In this document: positions 45,383-57,613 of the stretch, in pieces
Position numbering within the stretch: the first letter of the stretch is position 1
Layout of the letters: each line of letters begins with the position of its first letter
Assembly (NCBI GenBank): GCA_023374045.1
Contig: CM041776.1
Span: 123,967,733 to 124,031,732, forward strand
DNA from: Limonium bicolor
Lineage: Eukaryota; Streptophyta; Magnoliopsida; Caryophyllales; Plumbaginaceae
Length of the DNA stretch: 64,000 nt
Reading direction: 5' to 3'
Position numbers and translations under genes: made by a program
Notes under the pieces: generated by a model
Told to the model about the DNA's origin: nothing
The model's input: the letters and a program-made list of their open reading frames with translations, nothing else
Database searches by the model: none

Positions 45383-46151
45383 AAAATTCTTAAAGTTAAC
45401 TTGTTTAATTTTTAAGAGGTCTTAACTGGAAATTTGTTTATTTACAACTTTCATTACAATGCTTGTTTACTTTTGTGTGCTCTTCATTGCTGCACCTTTG
45501 CATTATTTGAGAGCAAGGGTCCACGCAAACCAGTTTCACCCCGAGACCCATTTTAGGGTCCCCTGTCAAGGACTCACACCTTTTAAGGTGATGTGAATAA
45601 GTGGGGGAAAAGAGGAGGCTATCGTCTGACCACATCCCCTTAATACGTGGGCTTTAGCCCCAAGCCTTTTCCTGGCAGTGCCCTTACCTAGCCTCGTCTG
45701 GTCATTCAAAGACTCGGCCGTAGACGCACACCTTAGGGTGATGTGAAAAAGTGGGGGAGCCCAAAGAGAATAGTGTGCAAGCCCTATTCCTTTGTGGTAA
45801 CCTGGGCTTACGCCCCAAGCACCTCTCCGGATCGTTCCATACCTATTGGAGTAAGTTATTTTGTGAGGACATTTCCATAATCTTATTTGTATGATCTTTG
45901 TTTGTGTGTGTATATCTTCTTTGGGCCTCAGGCCCGATGTTTGCGTCAGGTCTTTGAAAAGACATCTAAAAATCCCTTGTGGCCCAGGTTTTTAGCCCAA
46001 AAATGAGCCCCTTTTGAAATTCAAGATCCAGTCTCCACCGCAAACACTTAATCCCTTTTGGGTCAAACACGCTGACCCTCGGCCCATGTTTCTAAGTTTA
46101 GTTCCAGTTTCACTTCTACAATGCTGACCCCTTTTCTTTTTCTTTTTTTAA
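45383..46151 (+). other. 5' leader of gag-protease Tat-type element
   Basis: Non-coding. Includes CCTTTTAAGGTGATGTGAAT, a purine-rich GTGGGGGAAAAGAGGAGG and CGTAGACGCACACCTTAGGG, all conserved with 16170-16640 and 29990-30470 on the opposite strand. A candidate packaging or dimerisation region. Confidence 0.6.
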
Positions 46152-47947
46152 ATGAAACAGAACCCCTTGACAGCCAGGATGTCGTCTAGGCCTAACGACA
46201 ATAGTACTCAGCTTTCTGAGATTGTGGACCTGATTGGAAGGCTCGCTGAATTAGAATTTGTCCACAGGAGCGCTTCGGAGGAGCTTAGTTCAGGGCTTGT
46301 ATCATTTGTGAGGGAAGCAAGAGCGCTTATCCATGCTCTCGGGGAAATTATCCCTCTGGACCTTGCTCCTGACATGGACTAGGTCAAACCACAAGGGAAC
46401 CCAGAACCACAACCGGAGCAGGCCGCGCAGGTGCCTATTGTAAATTTGCAGCAACTCTACGGATGACTGTCGTAATCTATGGTCCAAAATCTTGTCACTG
46501 GCCGAAGAGGGAAAAATCCAGATTGCAACCTCTATTCCAGAGCTTCCCCAAAAAGCCAAGAGAGAATTCACGCCCATTGGATGATCGTTAAGTCAAGCCC
46601 TCGAGGAATTGCAGGACGGAGGGCTCATACAGCCACTCACACCTTGTCATGGAGAAACCCAAAAGGGGGATAAGCTAAGTCAATTCTGTAGGTACCATCA
46701 ACTAGCAGGACATGATACTGATGATAGTAAATCCCTGAGGCACCGGACCTAAGATCTCATTGATCAAGGATACTAACGTTTGGACGACCTTGAGGATCTA
46801 GAGCCCGAAGCCCGATCCGCCGCCTTTACTGTTTTCTGGGATGACGAGAAACCAACACGAAGAATGGGATGAAAACCCACGCCTCCAATAAGCTTTGTTT
46901 CTGCAAACGCCCACATTACCCGGTCAGGCAAGCACTACGGACCTTCTGAAGTGCCAGTGCGAGAGAAAGAGCCAGTACCACCTACTCCAGTAGTCGAAGA
47001 AGTTCCCGGAGAACAAGAGCAGCTTTGAAAGCTAAAGGAAACAACCATTCCCATGGCAATCTAGTCTCTACTTACAATCTCCCTAGAGCACCGGCAAGCT
47101 ATTGCTCAGCACTTAGGTGGGCCGGAGGAAAGTTTGGCCCCGGAGATGATGGTCGCAGCCCTCTGGCAGTTTCCACGATCATGAAATCTCTGAGGATTAG
47201 GGAAAGGCACTCTATATTACTGTTTGGTGTGGAGCCTTCAAGGTACCAAAGGTTCTTATTGATAGAGAAGTAGATGTTAGCATTTGCCCTTTGAAAGTGG
47301 CAGAAAGCATGGGTTATTACAAATTCGAATCCTGTCAAATAGTGTTACGAGGATATGATGACAACCCAAGGCATGTCTTCGGTCTCTTGGACCTTCCACT
47401 CAAGTTTGGAACAATTATTCATCCGGTAAAGTTCCTGGTCCTGCACATTCCTCATTCCTTTAATCTGATTCTAGGACATGACTTCCATCAAGATTTGAAA
47501 GCCGTACCCTCTATGGTGCACCAATGCTTGAACTTTAAAAGGGACGGAAAGGTTCACGTCATCAAAAGCGAACCACACCAGAAGGAGCTGCCAGTATGCA
47601 TGGTAGAGGAAGAAGGATCATCCCACCTGAACAGGTTCAATGTTGTACCAGAGCAATCTGACCCAGCTTCTCTTTAGAAACTCAAGGTCGGGCCAGGAAA
47701 GATTATCATGGAAAGGTATGGTTATCAAGAAGGCAAGGGTCATGGCAAGGATCTTCAAGGAACTCCGGACATCCTATCCCCTGCGGTAAATCCTGGTCGT
47801 CAAGGACTTGGTGCGTTAATGGGTTCCCCTTTTATTTCGAAAATTGAGTTATCATCTTTGCTCATGTGCTCGTGTTCTCCGTGTTTACAGGATACGGCAA
47901 AAGCAGAGGTGGAAGCAATGCCCGAATGGATGTTTCATGAAGAATAG
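46152..47947 (+). pseudogene. Tat-type gag-protease with G-patch motif, broken
   Basis: Begins MKQNPLTARMSSRPNDN (alternative start at the second Met). Around 46670-46790 is the Tat/Ogre gag finger CRYHQLAGHDTDD with its last Cys changed to Ser, followed by LRHRT*DLIDQG. The segment KLKETTIPMAI...EHRQAIAQHL (about 47027-47115) is typical of these gag-protease linkers. Retropepsin-like protease spans about 47270-47580 (CPLKVAESMGYY, IPHSFNLILGHD). At 47708 MERYGYQEGKGHGKDLQGTP is a G-patch-like motif, common at the end of Tat/Ogre protease ORFs. Several stops and frameshifts are present; no polymerase follows. Confidence 0.82.
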
Positions 47948-48526
47948 ATTTCAGCTTAGGGACAGTTTTTCAGATCTTTTGCTTTCTTATTTCTCGCATT
48001 AGAGTGTTTAGGTTTGTAGCTCAACGTTGTTGATTGATTCCCCAAGTTATGAATAAAAGTTGGATTCACTCCCATGCGAGTCTTTGTATACCTTTTCATT
48101 TATTTACCCATTGAAGTTCAAGTCACCAGGGATAACGACTAGATCATCTTATGAAGCAAGACCATAGACATCAAAAGATAAAACCTTTGCTTACATAAGA
48201 TATCCCGTGTAAGGCTACCTCCCCGTATATACTACCTTCATCACATGCATTCCACATGTATCACCACTTCACCATTCCACCAAACACATGACACAAAAAA
48301 GAACATCACCCATCACCTCCTCACAAGTTCTCCCCATCACCATTTGCCATCACACATACAACCATCTCCCACAAATGACTTGGACATTCAAAATGTTTGT
48401 TAATTAAACCCCAAACAATACTGGGGGCAATCTGAGTTAAGGATCGATAACGTTTATTTCTCTTGTTTAAAGCACGTGAATGAGTGTTTGAGTGAATATT
48501 TCGCGAGAGTGCCTTGAGCGGTAAAA
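47948..48526 (+). other. Non-coding 3' interior of Tat-type element
   Basis: No gene. GAATAAAAGT at 48051 is AATAAA-like. ATACTGGGGGCAATCTGAGT at 48418-48437 matches the inverse of the TGCCCCCAGTATT motifs at 13404, 13460 and 14558. Confidence 0.55.
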
Positions 48527-48531
48527 CCAAG
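48527..48531. repeat. Target-site duplication of solo LTR, left (CCAAG)
   Basis: CCAAG here and at 49352-49356. Removing the insert restores continuity with the homologous interior at 14450-14490 (inverse). Confidence 0.92.
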
Positions 48532-49351
48532 TGTTGGGACATTGGAGTGTTGCAGAGATAGCCTTTCACGCGACAGAGTCAATCATCACTTGACAGACAC
48601 AAAGAGTGAGCCTCTGCAATAGAGTCCGCGCAACAAAGAAGATTCCATAGACTCTCTCGTGCTGTTGCGGAAAATCAGGAGTCAACTCGGAACACCTTAA
48701 GTGCCACAACGGTCATGAAGTTCTTCCTCAACATCCAAAGATCGCGGCCCAAGTAATAAGACCACTACAGAGCCGTTGGAAGTTGCCCACTAAGTTAGTT
48801 CCGGTATTTTCGGAACTAACTCCTTCGACCTGCTGTTATACTTAGAGTATAAATAAGATATGTAATAGTCAGTTTTAGGTGTGCTTTCATTGAGGATTAT
48901 TTCAGAGCTTATAGAGAGAAAGAGAATCGCATTGTAAGCCAAAAAGAGAGAGAGAACACGTACCAAGTTAGTTAGCACCTCTAGATAGACTCTACCTAGG
49001 AAGATCCTAGTTTCACTACGCTTACCATTGTTCTGATTAGAAAGTGTGTTAGGTGAGTGAGTGAAAAACCGCTAAGTAGATCCTTTCAACTTAGTGGGCA
49101 TTTGTAAGTTGTTTTATTGGACCAGGAAATGAAATAGCTTATTTGTGTATCTTGCTGAGTTCCACAGAGTCCTTCTCTCTTTTCATCGTTTCGCTATAAT
49201 TACCGCAAAAGCCTTCCGCACCCTTATTTTAGTTAATTCGATTGAGTGCCTCTACATCAAAGAGTGTTTCTCATTTACGAAGGCCGATTGAGTCAAACCA
49301 ATCCTTAGACTCACACCTTTGATTGGTTTGAGTTAGCCACCCGATCCTACA
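48532..49351 (+). mobile_element. Solo LTR, 820 bp, probably Ty1/copia
   Basis: Starts TGTTGGGACATTGG and ends GATCCTACA, with a 5-bp CCAAG duplication and no internal region, so it is a solo LTR left by LTR-LTR recombination. TATAAATA at 48848-48855 suggests plus orientation. Size and TGTTGG start suit copia; the family is not identified. Confidence 0.85.
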
Positions 49352-49356
49352 CCAAG

Positions 49357-49722
49357 AGTGAAAGAGCGTGTCATTTTTACACAACTATAGAGAGATCACA
49401 TTCAAATGTGAGGTAAACGGCATAACTCCAACCGAAGGAGACACTTTGTAAATTTACGCCTAAACCTGTGAAAAGTAACAAAGAACGGATACACAAATGT
49501 TAGGGATGACGAAGCACCTAGGTACAGCACCACACAACCAAAAGCTTGTGAGCCCTGACATTACACCCTATCCACCCCCGCTGAGCTTTTCATATGTCTT
49601 CTCTTTTTCAACATTACAAAATCCAAAAAACAAGCCAGCCAATGATGAATAATCGACCCGGTGACCAAAGGAAGCAAGGAGTCCAACTCCTGGACCACAA
49701 CTTCATAAGTCCAAGGAGGCAT
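49357..49722 (+). other. Tat-type interior between solo LTR and element B
   Basis: The reverse complement aligns with 14100-14490 and 27570-27930. The last bases GGCAT (49718-49722) are the likely target duplication of element B, whose other copy is off the window. Confidence 0.7.
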
Positions 49723-52700
49723 TGTAACACCCCTACTACGCACTTAACAATAATGGAAAATTGCAGCGGAAATATACAACTAACAACAGCTAAACGATTC
49801 GGTGTTACAATGCCGTTAACCACCCACGTGGTTAACAAGGCAGAATAAATACCAATGTACCGGTCTGATGATCAGACTCCCGAGCATAGAACTAATAACC
49901 TTAAATACATACACATAATACCGAGTATGTAACTACATCCATAACTGGAAACTGTACACCACAAACTGTCACTGGAAACTGATAACACCAAGATATAACG
50001 CCACGGGAGCACAGGCGCACCCCAGGCTTAACATCCAAAATATACCAAAAGTATTCCCACAACCTAGGATCTAAAGCCACTCCGCTTCTTCGATCCTCAT
50101 CCTACAATAAAAATATGGAGCCCCCGAGGGGGTCAGCAACCCTTGGCTGGTATGGTTAACGCGCAGCCCATCGGCTATCGGGATACGCGTAACTATTTGT
50201 CATGATAACATGGCATTCATTTTAACATACAACAAATACATATGGCATAGCAAAAACATTGCATAGCACAACAATACACACTTAGTGAGAACATATCACT
50301 TAACAGCAAACCGAGAAGGTTAGTCAACATCATAAGCCTAGAGAATGGTTCACCCTCATGTTAAGCTTGTTACACAAACTCATTACCGTTCTGTTAGTCG
50401 AACGAGTAACTTAACTCACAGATGGATCGGATATTGTGACCCGAACACACCACACAAACACATGTTCCCACTAGACCGATCATAAGTCAGAATAGGTAAG
50501 CTTTGGAGGAAGCTAACGGGAGATCGATCGCCAAATAAAGGAGAACAATCTTAACATTATAATAGTCGAATCTGATACAGATATCTACTCTTATACTTAC
50601 ACGCGTGACCGGACAACCGGATTCCTCACCCCCAGTTAGCACTCGTTAGAAGTTAGCTGTTGGAACTTAATAACAAATAACAACAAGTGGTTAAGTCCTG
50701 TTAGACACACACAAGGGATATGAGTCGCACCTTAACATCACAATAATATAATCAACAGTAAACTCGTTACATGACTTAAGTCTTACAAGGTCATAAACAT
50801 ACAGAAAAACAAACAGCACACAAGCCGGTGTAAACTGATAGGCAACAGACTGCAAGAAAACCATACCTTGGTCCTTGCTTCGACTGGTTTCCACCGTAGG
50901 TCACTCCTATACATGATTAATAACGCCGGTTAATTTACTTACTTAACTTCAAATTTTACTAAGCATTTTACATGATTATATGACACGTTTTAATGCCCAA
51001 ACTTATCCTTGATTACCTTCATCATACCCCCTAGGGTTAACTACTTAAGCCACTCTTTGTTTGTTTTTTTTTTACAAATTTTGGTCCGACCGACCTTACC
51101 GACCGACCTTACACAAGGTCGGTCCATTCCAGAACATATTACCGTCAGAAAATTCTACTCCGACCGACCTTGCAAGTTCGGTCCACAAGGTCGGTCTATT
51201 CACGAGAGTTTTTCCCCTTTGAAAATTCAGGCCCGACCGATCCTGGCAAGTTCGGTCCCATGATCGGTCGATTCCCAAGACTAACTTACGTACAAAGATT
51301 TAGGCATGACCGACCTTGTAATTTCGGTCCCAAGGTCGGTCTATTCCAGAGACTCAATCCATACCAAAAATCCATGCCCGACCGACCTTGCAAGTCCGGT
51401 CCCCAAGGTCGGTCCATTCCAGAGACCATTTCTCGCAGGGTAAACTGGGCTCGACCGACCTTGCAGGTCCGGTCCCCAAGGTCGGTCTGCTCCAGACCCT
51501 TGTTTTTAATTGCCCATTTAACTCCAAACTTCACCTCATAGTGCCCTAGTATGTTCTAACCACATTTGGCACTTCAAACATCCTTTAAGACATCCATTAA
51601 ACTCCTTAAATCATTCACCAAAACCCTCCTCAACATTACACAAATCCTTATACAAAGGTTAACACATGCAATGATTTCACTAAGTTTTTATGTGGTGTTT
51701 AATACCTATAACTATCACTATTCCCAAATGTTTCCTCACTACTACAACATCATCTCCCAAGCATCTTTTCTTCTTAACCCAACTCCTTGAATATCTCTAC
51801 AAGTTTATAGCTCCTTCATGCAACACATCACTTCTTCCTTATTCACCAACATTGCACAAGTCCTAAACACAATCTCACCATGATCTTGAAGTATCCCAAA
51901 ACACTCATTTGCATCCTAGATCCTCTTAAATATTGCCTAGGTCCTTTTTACATCTTAGAATACCTTAGTGCATATTTCTTTCACTAGTAAAACACTTAAT
52001 CACCCTAAACACTTCCTAACTCACCAAACTCATTTTAAACACCTAAACTTCTTATACATTATCTAAATTTCGACATGGGTTCTCCTAGCATCTTGTTACA
52101 CCAAAACACAAAGTTTTCACCATTAAACATTCAAGAACACTTAAATCCATCAAGGACATTCTCATACACGAAACTTCACCAAACTTACACTACATCACAA
52201 TATAGTGCATTATTTAACTTGCTTGGCACTTAGGCCCTTAAATAACATGGCTCATAGGCCCTTAAATTGCATAAACCTTAAACACTGAATTTCCCACATT
52301 ATATTTGCCTTTGACCTGCAAATACACCCAACAATACATATGCCCTTTTAATAAACCCTTGAGAGTATTTTTCTAAGTCATTTACCATTGGCTCCTTAGA
52401 TAGTTTTAATAAGCAATAAGCTCATTTATCCTAAGACACTATAAGCTACATTAGGTTAGCATATTTACCTCCTTTCCTCACAAACTTCTTTCTTGTTTCC
52501 TTGATTAAAATTTGTAAGGATGTTTGATTGCTTGTCAACTTCTAAACAATATACAAATAATGAAATGCGTATACAAGCTTTATGCTTCATCTCATTGTAA
52601 ACCCTAGATACATATATTGTCCTAAAACATTAAGGTGATTGTTTTACCTTGAGAATGGAAGAGAGTGTGAACAAGTAACAAGAGAGGACTCCACCAAGCC

Positions 52701-53749
52701 CTTGGAAGATTCAAATGAAGCTAAAACAAAGCAAGGTAAAGACACCATTAATGGTGTTTTTCGGACAACATAAAACATGAAGGAAATAGAGTTTTTCTTT
52801 GAGTTTCCTTACCTAGAAGCAAAGGAGAGCAATAATATGTGAAAAGGTGAGCTCAAGCTCCTCCCATGGAGATTCCTCTTGGCACCGAAATGGAGCTCTT
52901 GGAGTTTTGAGAAGATAGGATTGAAGAGCTTGATGAGACTAGAAGAATGGTGGTCTTTGTTTTTGATTTGGTAAAGAGAGCTAGGAGATATAAGAGGTCA
53001 AAGAAGGAGAATGGTGTGAGAGCTGTTGCAAACCGATGGAGAGAGGAAGAAGATGAAGTTGGAGACGGTGGGAATGCAAGAGAAATAAGAGAATGAGTTT
53101 GAAGTTTACTTTTGGAAGATATTAAGTAGTAAAGTAAATAGTAACTTGCTTTATCATTTGTTATTTATTTGTTAACTTGCAAGGTGGTGACTCACCTCAT
53201 AAAAACCGGCCCCCATTAGTTGTCTAGGGGTGTTTTAGTCTTTGTTGACCAATTGTCTCACTTATATTGACATATATTATAAACTTGGTTAATTTGGTTA
53301 CTATTCACCAAAACAAGGCACATATTTGTGAAATTTTTTATTTCCCCTTGATTTAGACTTCCTAACGTGATACTAAGTAGTACACATGTTAATTAAAGAG
53401 TAATGATGGACATTTAGCCATTCAAAGCTCATTTACAAGACAATTTTTCAAAAATGTGCTTTAAGACTCCTTAAAGCACATTTTGTGTTTTAACTTGTTT
53501 TCAAGCTTGGTTTTCTTTGGTAATTGGTTTATTATAGTTATTAACACCTAAATAAAGTCTTTATAAGCTTATTAGGTCTTAACCAAACTTATCCCAAGCT
53601 TAGGGCACATTTTTGCCCATATTGACTTTAAGGTAATTTATTGTGTTTTCTACGGTTTAAATTGTTTACTAATGTTTCTAAGACTTTTTTTAGTCTAAAT
53701 ATACCATATTTTAATGTTTAAACGACATACTAAGGTTTGGGGTATTTCA
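49723..53749 (-). repeat. 3' LTR of element B
   Basis: 4,027 bp, TGTAACACCC...GGGGTATTTCA on the plus strand. It differs from the 5' LTR at scattered single positions. Inverted-repeat array at 51088-51490. No supported gene. Confidence 0.94.
51088..51490. repeat. Array of six inverted repeats, ~73-bp period, in LTR of element B
   Basis: GACCGACC-like starts at about 51088, 51162, 51235, 51308, 51380 and 51453, each followed by a GGTCGGTC-like inverse near 30 bases on. Centres read TTGCAAGTTCGGTCC or similar. The intervals are 72-74 bp. Confidence 0.87.
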
Positions 53750-53765
53750 ATCTACCCCCCTTTAA
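53750..53765 (-). other. Polypurine tract of element B
   Basis: The minus strand reads AAAGGGGGGTAGAT next to the 3' LTR. Confidence 0.9.
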
Positions 53766-54056
53766 AGAACTTTGTCCCCAAAGTTCATACTTCCCGCATA
53801 TCCTAAATATTAGAACACGGGAATACATATAAACAATACTTCCATAACAACATTAACAACATACTTACGTAGCACCGGACACAGGGTCCAAACAACATAA
53901 CAACATAACATCATTTAGACACAACGGTCTGTAACATAACAAGATAACAACATAACACATAGACAATGTATCCAAATACATGTCGTACACACATAACCAA
54001 AACTGCTCTACCCCCCTTAAAATAGGGGTACGCCTTGTACCCTATACATACAAATA
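53766..54056 (-). other. 3' untranslated segment of element B
   Basis: Between the pol stop and the polypurine tract; rich in AACATAACA repeats, with GGGGTACGCC near 54026 as in element A. No gene. Confidence 0.6.
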
Positions 54057-57000
54057 CTAAGAAGTAAACAATGACGGGTACTTCGCCTTCATCTTATCTT
54101 CCAGCTCCCAAGTGGCCTCCTCAACGTCCTGGTTAGACCAGAGGACCTTCACCAGTCTCACAGACTTATGGCGAGTGTCACGAGTCTTAGTATCCAGAAT
54201 CCGTACGGGAGTCTCCACTGATCGCGTGGTCGGCTCTAAGGTTAGCCTCTCAGGCTGAAGTACATGAGACGGATGAGACATATATTTCTTCAACTGGGAC
54301 ACATGAAATACATCATGTACCTTGCCCAGCTCGGCGGTTAAATCAAGTCTGTAAGCTACCGGGCCGATCCGCTCCGTCACAACATAAGGCCCCACATATT
54401 TCAGGCTCAACTTGCCTTTCTGGCCAAAACGAAACACTCCCTTCATGGGGGATACTCTAAGAAATACCTGATCGCCCACGGCGAACTCCAGGTCACGTCT
54501 GCGCACATCGGCGTATGATTTCTGCCTATCCTGAGCTGACTTCATGTTAGCCCAGATCTGTCATACTTATGCTTGAACTTGCTCCAGATACTCTGGTCCT
54601 ATAATGACCGTCTCACTCGACTCATCCCAGCATAATGGCGTGCGGCATGGTCTACCGTACAAAGCCTGGAAGGGAGACATCTTGATCGAAGCATGATAAC
54701 TGTTGTTGTAGCTAAACTCGATCAGATGTAACTTATCAATCCAGCTAGTCTGAAAATCAAGTGCACATGCACGTAACATATCCTTGAGTGTCTGGATGGT
54801 GCGCTCACACTGACCATCAGTCTGTGGGTGGAACGCTGTACTTAGCTTCAGCTCGGTACCAAGCGCTTCCCGTGTGGATTTCCAATACCTTGAGAGGAAT
54901 CTGGTATCCCTATCAGACCCGATAGTCTTCGGTACCCCATGGTGCCGAACAATCTCTCTATCAAAGAGCTCTGCAAGTCTTGCCACTTTCCAGGTGTCCT
55001 TCATCGGAATGAATCGGGCCACCTTGGTCAGTCGGTCAATAACAACCCAAGTCATATTCAGACCTCCCCTTGTAGGCGGAAGCCCTACTACGAAGTCCAT
55101 AGAAATGTCATGGAACTTCCACTCAGGCACTGGCATTGACTTTACCATACCACCAGGCCATCGGTGCTCAAACTTGACCTTCTGACAGGTGAGACACCTC
55201 AATACATAGTCATTCACATCCCTTTTCATACCTGCCCACCAAAAATAACGTTTCATACCCTTATACATTTTTGAAGCTCCGGGGTGAATCGAAGTCGTAG
55301 AACAATGGGATTCACTCAGTATGAGCTCTTTCATCTCAGCACTACTCCTCGAAATACACAGTCGGCCATTGAGCCTAATCAGGTCATCGTCGTGGAGTCG
55401 GAAGTCGTACTTCTGACCCTCGAACGTGCCATCAATAAGCTTCTGCCTAATCTCCAACATATACTGATCCGTCATCTGAGCACTCCGCACCTCTTCCACC
55501 AAGCTAGTAAGAGAGTCTAGCGAATGGAGAGAGTGTGCTTGGCAACTCAATACGTCAGCTACCACATTTGCATTACCCTCTTTGTACTGTAAATTGATGT
55601 CGTAGTCGTTTAAAAACTTGACCCACCTTCTTTGTCTCATGTTCAACTCCTTCTGAGTGAACAAGTATTTTAAACTTTTGGGGTCCGAATAAATTGTCAC
55701 ACTTACCCCATACAAGTGATGTCACCATATCTTCAGTGCGAAGACAATGGAAGCCAATTCTATGTCATGGGTAGGGTACTTCTCTTCATGCTTCTTCAGC
55801 TATCGGGAGACGTACGCTACGACCTTCCCGTGTTGCATCAACACACAACCCATACCTCTACCTGATGCGTCGCAATAGACCTCAAAACCATCTGGACCGT
55901 GTGGTATAGTCAAGACTGGTGCAGATGTCAGTGCATCCTTAAGCCTCTGAAAAGAACTCTTGCAGTCATCTGTCCACTCGAATGGAGCATCCTTCTTCAT
56001 CAAGGAAGTCATCGGCTTCGAGACACTGGAGAAGTCCTTCACAAACCTCCTATAATATCCTGCCCGACCGAGGATGCTCCGGATGTCGTTAACTGTCTTT
56101 GGCCTAGGCCAGGTGCGCACTGCATCAATCTTTGCCGGATCAGCAGCGATCCCGGCCTCAGAAATCACATGACCAAGAAAGGATACTTGGTTCAACCAAA
56201 ACTCACACTTTGAAAATTTAGCATACAACTGATTCTTCCTCAATGTTTGTAACACATTTCTCAGGTGGCTTTCATGCTCTCCTCTCGATTTCGAGTACAC
56301 AAGAATATCGTCGATGAAGACTACCACTGACTTGTCCAACTGATCTTGGAACAAGCGGGTCATTAAGTCCATGAACTTGGCTGGTGCATTGGATAAACCA
56401 AACGGCATAACCGTAAACTCATAATGTCCATATCTGGTTCTGAAAGCGGTCTTCTCAATGTCTCTCTCACGGATGGCAATCTGATGGTATCTGGATCGTA
56501 GATCTATCTTGGAGAATACTGATGCTCCTCTCAACTGATCAAATAAGTCGTCGATGCGTGGTAAAGGATAATGGTTCTTCACCGTAACTGCATTCAGCTC
56601 TCGATAGTCAATACATAGGTGGAGACTACCGTCCGTCTTCTTCACGAAGAGGACCGGCGCTCCCCATGGTGAAACACTTGGGCGGATAAATCCCTTGTCC
56701 GACAGGTCTCTCAGCTGCTCCTTGAGCTCTGTCATCTCTGCTGGAGCCATACGATAAGGCGCCTTCGCAATTGGTCTGGTGCCTGGAACCAAATCAATCT
56801 CAAACTCAACTTCCCATGCTGGCGGCATGCCCGACAGTTCCTTAGGAAATACATCAGGAAACTCCGACACTACCGGCACATCTGGGCTAAACTCTGGGTC
56901 TCTCTCTATGTCCTGGACATAGTAGAGGTATACATCATTCCCTCGTCGTAGTTCACGATACATAGCCATGGCGGTGATGATCTGAGTCGAAGGCTCCCTG

Positions 57001-57436
57001 GGCCTCTGGCGGTAAGATATAGTAACCCCAGACGGACTCCGAAGAAGCAGACGGTGCTCGGCACACAGGATTCTGCCCTTGTACCACTCCAACCAGTTCA
57101 TCCCATCAATCACATCAAAACCAAGTCCGTCGAACTCTATCAAGTCGATCGGAAACTCTTCATCTCGAATTCGTACAACAGCATCTCGGTGGTAGCGGGT
57201 ACACCTGATCCGCTCTTTTGATGGGAGAGTGACTAGAAAGTCCGGCATCTCTTCACCGTCTAACCCCAGCCTCCTCGCAAAAGATAGCGAGATAAATGTA
57301 TGTGAGGCTCCGGAGTTGAACAAGATCGAAGCGTCCACGCTATTGACTGGAAAGGTACCGGTGAGGATTGTGCCGCTCTTGCCGGTTTCTGCCTTATTAC
57401 AAACGCCTAGTATACCTCTCGTTCCGAGTGCACAGC
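54057..57436 (-). pseudogene. Element B pro-pol: protease, RT, RNase H, integrase, chromodomain
   Basis: The exon opens at 57436 after acceptor GAATTAG|G, in phase with gag exon 3. Protease near 57310 reads [10 protein letters not shown], with Asn where the catalytic Asp belongs. RT: about 56850-56280 ([40 protein letters not shown]). RNase H: starts near 55890, a stop at 55798-55800, then [20 protein letters not shown]. Integrase: H2C2 finger region about 55330-55180 and core with SDRDTRF and [11 protein letters not shown]. The stretch after 54567 contains a stop, then 54545-54057 gives the C-terminal fold (VGPYVVTERIGPVAYRLDL) and a chromodomain-like tail (VKVLWSNQDVEEATWELED). Only a few stops separate it from an intact gene. 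Confidence 0.94.
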
Positions 57437-57613
57437 CTAATTCATTGGAAACTTATAAGTATTTTGTTACAACACGGTTGATATACTTCGAACAACTCCA
57501 CTTTATTGATTAACACTCCTTTCACATCACAAGTCGATTATATTGTAAACTTAGCTAGATATAGCATTCTTAATATACAACTGCCTTAACACATTACATA
57601 ATTATACAAGACT
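57437..57613 (-). promoter_or_regulatory. AlkB 3' untranslated segment with AATAAA and protease splice acceptor (element B)
   Basis: The minus strand has ATCAATAAAG (AATAAA at 57502-57507), then CCAATGAATTAG|G ending at 57437. Same order as in element A: AlkB stop, poly(A)-like signal, acceptor, protease exon. Confidence 0.6.

Larger units (their letters stand above)
43656..49722 (+). mobile_element. Tat/Ogre-type element with gag-protease only (TR-GAG-like)
   Basis: Plus orientation: LTR 43656-45360 (TGTTATACCC...GGCTCACA, the inverse of the LTR ends at 9782 and 16667), tRNA-Arg PBS 45364-45382, leader, then gag-protease-G-patch at 46152-47947. No RT, RNase H or integrase follows; after 47950 it is non-coding with a polypurine-like CTGGGGGCAATCTG at 48420. 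It contains a solo LTR (48532-49351). Element B interrupts it at 49723, so its 3' LTR is outside the window. Confidence 0.85.

Noticed and set aside
51088..51490. CRISPR-like array because of regular repeats and spacers
   Set aside because: Plant retrotransposon context; the units are palindromic with similar, not unique, intervening sequence, and no cas genes are present.
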